Below are positions 60,366-64,000 of a stretch of 64,000 nucleotides of DNA, one piece after another. How positions within the stretch are numbered: the stretch's first letter is position 1; each line of letters starts with the position of its first letter. The notes under the pieces were generated by a model. That model was given only the letters and a program-made list of their open reading frames with translations, was not told where the DNA came from and searched no databases. This DNA is from Haladaptatus caseinilyticus (GTDB lineage: Archaea > Halobacteriota > Halobacteria > Halobacteriales > Haladaptataceae). The stretch covers positions 124,001 through 188,000 of the forward strand of contig NZ_CP111041.1 of assembly GCF_026248685.1 (NCBI RefSeq). Reading direction: 5' to 3'. The position numbers were made by a program, and so were the translations under genes.

Positions 60366-61927
60366 TGGTGAGTTCTGCTGTGGCGCTCGGACTGACGATC
60401 GCGACACTCGCAGTTTTCACCGGGATCGGGGTTTGGTTCTCACATGGGAGGGTTAAGTCCGTAGAGGATCTCATCACTGCACGCGATTCAACTGAGCAGG
60501 GACAAACGTCGGCCACGCTCATTGCCTCGGTCATGGGTGTCTGGATTCTCCTCTCGGCCCCAGAGGCTGGCGCCCTCTACGGAATCGCTGCTGTGGTGGG
60601 CTACGGAGTCGGCGAGGCCATTCCGATGCTCGCGTACTCGAAGCTCGGCCCACGGATTCGAAAGGTGATTCCGGAGGGCCATTCGCTCACCGAATATGCC
60701 TACGTGCGGTATGGCGGCATGATGTACGCGTTTGTGATCGCCGTTAGCGTCCTCTATATGTTCGTGTTTCTCGCCGCGGAGTTGACCGGGATCTCGCTGG
60801 CGCTCTACCACGTAGCGGGAGTTCCTCAATGGCAGACGGCGTTTCTCGTCGGCGGATTTGTCCTGTTGTACACCGGTTACGGTGGCCTCCGAGCGAGCAT
60901 TGTCACTGACACGATACAAATGTTATTGATCCTCCCATTGCTCGTCGTGAGCATCGTTACGGTTGTTCTCGTGCTCGGCGGAACCAGCGGCGTTTATGAG
61001 GGAATCGTGTCTGCGGACTCTATGCTCCTTGATCCCGGATTCGTTCCAGGGGTCAGGTTCGGCGTTGCGCTGGTTTTCGCGATCCTCGGCTCGGAACTCA
61101 TCAATCAAACGTGGTGGCAGCGTATTTACGCCGCTAACGGATCCGACACGGTCGAGGGAGGGTTCCGCACCGCGACCGTCGTCAACGGTTTAGTTCTCCT
61201 CTTGGCCACGTTCCTCGGCGTTATCGCAGTCGGCAATGCCGATGTTGTCACTCAATTCGGGAGTGAGAATTATAACGCTGGAATCGCCTTTTTCATTTTG
61301 CTCGAGAACACCGTCGCAGAATGGGTCGTCCTCGGCGTTCTCCTGCTAGCGCTCGTGTTGGTCATGAGCACAGCCGACACGCTGTTCAATGCGTTGTCGA
61401 GCCTCGTGACAGCCGATCTCCCGCGGCTGATCGAAAATCCGGATGACCGAACCCTTCGATTCAGTGCGCGAGCGTTTACCGTACTCATTGCGGTCGCCGC
61501 AATCGCGGTGAGTCTTCGCGCTCAGAGTGTCCTTCGCCTCTTTTTCGTTGCCGACCTTCTCGGTGCCGCCGTCGGCTTCCCGCTCGTCTACGGCCTGTTT
61601 AGTGGCCGTCTCTCGGGCACTGGAGCCCTCCTGAGTAGTCTCGCCGGACTCGCAGCCGGGAGCGCTTACTTCCCCTTCCCGTTCGGCCTCCACGAGGCAT
61701 TGGATTCGTTACTCAGAAATGCTCTCCCGGCCGCCGACACGACGTATCTGATTCCCTTCGCCGGCGCGTTTCTCACCTCGACTGGCCTAGCGTTGATTAC
61801 CGCACGATTCTCGAGCGAAGCGTTCGACTTAGCTCGACTCTCCCACGAGATTCGCAGATTCGATGAACCGACAACCGACGGCGGTTTGACGGTGGACACG
61901 GACACTGACGCGGAGGTGAGTGAGTAA
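60365..61927 (+). CDS. Sodium:solute symporter (SSS family)
   Basis: 520 residues, 13 or so membrane helices. AYVRYGGMMYAFVIAVSVLY, LYTGYGGLRASIVTDTIQML (the GG-x-(K/R)xx-x-TD loop of SSS), NQTWWQRIYAANGSDTVEGG and ALVLVMSTADTLFNALSSLV (sodium-site Ser/Thr) are typical. The acidic tail is cytoplasmic. Substrate unknown; a TenA fragment upstream hints at a thiamine-related compound but could be chance. Confidence 0.88.
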   Translation: MVSSAVALGLTIATLAVFTGIGVWFSHGRVKSVEDLITARDSTEQGQTSATLIASVMGVWILLSAPEAGALYGIAAVVGYGVGEAIPMLAYSKLGPRIRKVIPEGHSLTEYAYVRYGGMMYAFVIAVSVLYMFVFLAAELTGISLALYHVAGVPQWQTAFLVGGFVLLYTGYGGLRASIVTDTIQMLLILPLLVVSIVTVVLVLGGTSGVYEGIVSADSMLLDPGFVPGVRFGVALVFAILGSELINQTWWQRIYAANGSDTVEGGFRTATVVNGLVLLLATFLGVIAVGNADVVTQFGSENYNAGIAFFILLENTVAEWVVLGVLLLALVLVMSTADTLFNALSSLVTADLPRLIENPDDRTLRFSARAFTVLIAVAAIAVSLRAQSVLRLFFVADLLGAAVGFPLVYGLFSGRLSGTGALLSSLAGLAAGSAYFPFPFGLHEALDSLLRNALPAADTTYLIPFAGAFLTSTGLALITARFSSEAFDLARLSHEIRRFDEPTTDGGLTVDTDTDAEVSE

Positions 61928-62037
61928 TGGCAGTCATGAGTTCGATGGCTTTTGCAGTCGTTCTCTGGGGAAGTCTTCTTAGCGTTCTCCTTGTGTTTTG
62001 TTACGAAGTGGCCGTGATTACCAGTGAGGTTTGTTAG
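61927..62037 (+). CDS. 36-residue membrane peptide, probable symporter small subunit
   Basis: ATG 61927 overlaps the symporter stop by one base; TAG at 62035-62037. MSSMAFAVVLWGSLLSVLLV followed by FCYEVAVITSEVC is one membrane helix with WG after the first turns, as in the small accessory subunits (MetS-like) that accompany SSS and NSS transporters. Confidence 0.6.
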   Translation: MAVMSSMAFAVVLWGSLLSVLLVFCYEVAVITSEVC

Positions 62038-62139
62038 TTAGAATGGGGGTGAACCGCTTGGTGTGACTCCTCGGGACAATCAACCGGCTTGAGCCGTGAA
62101 GTCGGTATGTATTTCATTCTCCGGTAATATCACCAAGGT

Positions 62140-63465
62140 ATGAATGAAATACCGACTGCCGTGACCACCACGGGGGGCGGAGCAGTCCGCGACTACCTCC
62201 GTGAAATGGGGCCGTCGTGGGTTGCTGGGGCGATCGCCGCAGGGCCGGCGACGATGGCGAGTCTACTTACTGCGGGTGCACGCTTCAACTATGCTCTGCT
62301 TTGGGTCGTGATTCTCTCTGCGGTCGCAGGTGCACTAGCGCAATATCTCGCAATGCGATTAGGACTCCTCACCGAGCGGGGAATCGTGGGCGTCGTCGAG
62401 GAATATCTTGGGACGTGGTGGGCCTGGATCCTCGTCATCGATGTGGTGATTGCAGCTGGCGTCGCACAGCTCGTGATCATGAACACCGTCGCTTCAGTCT
62501 CGTCGACGATAACGGGAATCGATGCCAGAATATGGGGTGGTATCTGGGCGCTGGTTCTCGCCGTCGGTCTCGCCGGGCAGGGGTATCGTTTCATCGAATT
62601 TGTGGCGAAGATCCTCGTTACTGCGGTCGTCCTCGCGTTCGTCGCATCCCTTTCCGTTGTTTCGATCGACCCAGGGAGTGCCGTTCAGGGACTTTCTCCG
62701 TCACTTCCCTCCGGCAGTGCAGTTGTGGCCGCGGGTATCCTCGGCGGTGCGGTTCACATCACGCTGATCACGATGCATTCCTACACGATGCACGCTCGCG
62801 GGTGGACCGATCATGAGTACGACCTCGCAACCTTCGATATCGTCGCTTCGATGCTCGTCGCGTTTGGTGTTTACAGCGTTGCGATCTTCCTCGTTACTGC
62901 CAGTGTGCTCACCGACCCCAATCTGACGACCGTCAGCGCTGCACAGGCTCTTGGCCCGCTTGCCGGATCGAGCGCCAAGTGGCTTTTCCTCCTTGGGCTT
63001 GGTGGTGCGGCAGTCTCAACGCTCGGTGGGAACACGATCGTCCCACCGTTTCTCGTTGCTGACAAACTCGGCTGGAATACGACGGTCGAAGACTCGCGGT
63101 ACCGGACACTCCTCGCCGCATTCGCGCTTCTGTCTGCTCCCGGCGCCTTCATCGGTGGGGAAGTTATCGGCCAGCTCGTGCTCGTCCTTGCGCTTGGTAC
63201 AGTTGGGACGCCATTCGCCATCGCCATCGTTCTCTACCTTCTGAACTCCAAGGCAGTGCCAGAGTCGAACTCGACACTCGCCAACTGTGGGGGACTCGCC
63301 TTACTTCTCGTTTCAGGGGCACTCGCAGTGAACTTTGTTCGCGAACAGATTGCAGGCGGCATCGATTCGTTGTCAGGTATCGTCCTCATGTTCGCCATCA
63401 TCCTCGGGATCGCGACCATCGTTCTCCTGGGGAAATATGCCCGAGAGGAGGCAGCGATCGTATGA
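62140..63465 (+). CDS. NRAMP-fold transporter lacking canonical metal-site motifs, second type
   Basis: 441 residues, 11 helices. TM1 region: GPSWVAGAIAAGPATMASLL, then ARFNYALLWVVIL; TM6 region: GILGGAVHITLITMHSYTMH. DPGN is replaced by GPAT, and the TM6 metal-site Met-Pro-His by AVHI. Distantly related to the 1997 product. Members of this kind (for example YcsG in Bacillus) sit in oxoprolinase gene clusters, so a non-metal substrate is possible. Overlaps the P-loop gene by 4 bp. Confidence 0.8.
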   Translation: MNEIPTAVTTTGGGAVRDYLREMGPSWVAGAIAAGPATMASLLTAGARFNYALLWVVILSAVAGALAQYLAMRLGLLTERGIVGVVEEYLGTWWAWILVIDVVIAAGVAQLVIMNTVASVSSTITGIDARIWGGIWALVLAVGLAGQGYRFIEFVAKILVTAVVLAFVASLSVVSIDPGSAVQGLSPSLPSGSAVVAAGILGGAVHITLITMHSYTMHARGWTDHEYDLATFDIVASMLVAFGVYSVAIFLVTASVLTDPNLTTVSAAQALGPLAGSSAKWLFLLGLGGAAVSTLGGNTIVPPFLVADKLGWNTTVEDSRYRTLLAAFALLSAPGAFIGGEVIGQLVLVLALGTVGTPFAIAIVLYLLNSKAVPESNSTLANCGGLALLLVSGALAVNFVREQIAGGIDSLSGIVLMFAIILGIATIVLLGKYAREEAAIV

Positions 63466-64000
63466 CTGATCTTCCGTTCCCACTCTCCGGTTCGACTCTA
63501 ATCGTCGGCCCTTCTCAGACTGGGAAGACCCGTCTCACTGCCCAAGCGCTCGATGCCTGGATCGAACGGAAGGGTACTGAGGGCGTAGTCGTCTTAGAGT
63601 TCGCCCCCGAGGTCGAACGGGACGAATGTATGCTCGGCGGCAGGCTCGATCGCTTCACGACGATTCCTGATCGAGTATGGTACGGTGTCCTCGAGGCGAA
63701 TGCCCCGCGATCGGAAGGTAAGACTGAAGAGAAAATGGTCGCACTGGCCCAGGATAACGCCAAGCGAGCGAGTCGGATTCTTGACGAGGCTGCAAATCCG
63801 CGCGTAGTATTCGTAAATGATGCCACAATACCGTATCAGCACAAATCATTCGACTCCAAACAACTCACTTCCTACTGCAAACGGGCCGAGTGTGTGGTTA
63901 TGAATGCCTTTGAAAGCGACGAGCTCGGGACGGATGATCCTGTTTCCCGGTACGAACGAGAGGCTGTAGGGTTTATCCAGGCGTGGGTTGACCGAACCAT
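63462..64000 (+). CDS. P-loop NTPase of unknown function (partial, leaves at right edge)
   Basis: 179 codons visible from ATG 63462. Walker A GPSQTGKT at residues 16-23, preceded by PFPLSGSTLIV, and a Walker B-like PRVVFVNDAT near residue 110. Between them GVVVLEFAPEVERDE and RVWYGVLEANAP are unfamiliar. No signature of an ABC, AAA or GTPase class. It ends the overlapping symporter-peptide-NRAMP cluster, which suggests a role in controlling those transporters or the imported compound. Confidence 0.7.
   Translation, partial: MTDLPFPLSGSTLIVGPSQTGKTRLTAQALDAWIERKGTEGVVVLEFAPEVERDECMLGGRLDRFTTIPDRVWYGVLEANAPRSEGKTEEKMVALAQDNAKRASRILDEAANPRVVFVNDATIPYQHKSFDSKQLTSYCKRAECVVMNAFESDELGTDDPVSRYEREAVGFIQAWVDRT

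Noticed and set aside
62217-62816. 199-codon frame inside the second NRAMP-like gene
   Set aside because: Cys/Arg-rich, no start context, fully contained within the well-supported transporter frame.

Overview
The window reads as a haloarchaeal (class Halobacteria) genome segment. The proteins are acidic. Families restricted to or typical of halophilic archaea recur: HTH_10/Bat-type regulators, HalOD1, DUF7344, DUF7835, DUF7563, DUF5789, Tat-type lipoproteins and a geranylgeranylglyceryl phosphate synthase. Base composition is uneven. Much of 4-54 kb is only moderately GC-rich and full of broken genes, while 2-4 kb, the sufB gene (32.5-33.9 kb), 54.2-56.4 kb and 60.3-64 kb look clearly GC-richer. 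A tRNA-Thr and biosynthetic genes argue for a chromosome or essential replicon with a long accessory, decaying region. I cannot name the genus.

Layout. 0-1.2 kb: the end of one sufB copy and a PIN/wHTH toxin-antitoxin pair. 2-4.1 kb: an NRAMP-like carrier and a TauE/SafE permease. 4.3-5.9 kb: a TrmB-like regulator broken by an in-frame stop, a HalOD1-like protein and DUF7344. 6.2-16 kb: AbrB/PIN modules, GGGP synthase, two acetyltransferases, a truncated Tat lipoprotein, the first SWIM zinc-finger relics, a Doc/Fic protein and tRNA-Thr. 17.4-25.5 kb: an aldehyde dehydrogenase, an HTH_10 regulator, HalOD1, DUF7344, a formate/nitrite-type channel, a GNAT-DUF5816 protein and trehalose-6-phosphate synthase. 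26-34 kb: small zinc-ribbon and DUF5789 paralogues, HTH_10 pseudogenes and an intact second sufB set among SWIM and SprT relics. 34.4-43.6 kb: a C69 peptidase and a seven-gene minus-strand block (regulator, sugar-type ABC importer, class III CoA-transferase, isopropylmalate/citramalate synthase-like enzyme). 44-48 kb: UspA, DoxX/HTH_10, an SDR-like protein without a start codon, and more relics. 48.3-52.4 kb: the biotin operon bioB-bioU-bioF-bioD. 53-54 kb: a VapBC pair next to a possible IS200/IS605 right end. 54.2-56.4 kb: GC-rich MATE exporter plus TetR. 57-58.6 kb: a Cys-less thiolase-like protein with a DUF35 partner. 59.8 kb: a DUF1931 histone-fold protein. 60.2-64 kb: a tightly overlapping cluster of a TenA fragment, a sodium:solute symporter, a 36-residue membrane peptide, a second NRAMP-like carrier and a P-loop protein cut by the window end.

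The most striking unexplained structure is a family of dispersed, all-minus-strand relics. Nine are copies of one SWIM zinc-finger gene and five are fragments of one SprT-like zinc-protease gene, in places in the same SWIM-then-SprT order. They flank sufB, the ABC operon and the bio operon. The ABC/CoA-transferase/synthase operon and the symporter-peptide-NRAMP-P-loop cluster are the best candidates for undescribed functional systems. All functional statements come from reading motifs; no database search was run.
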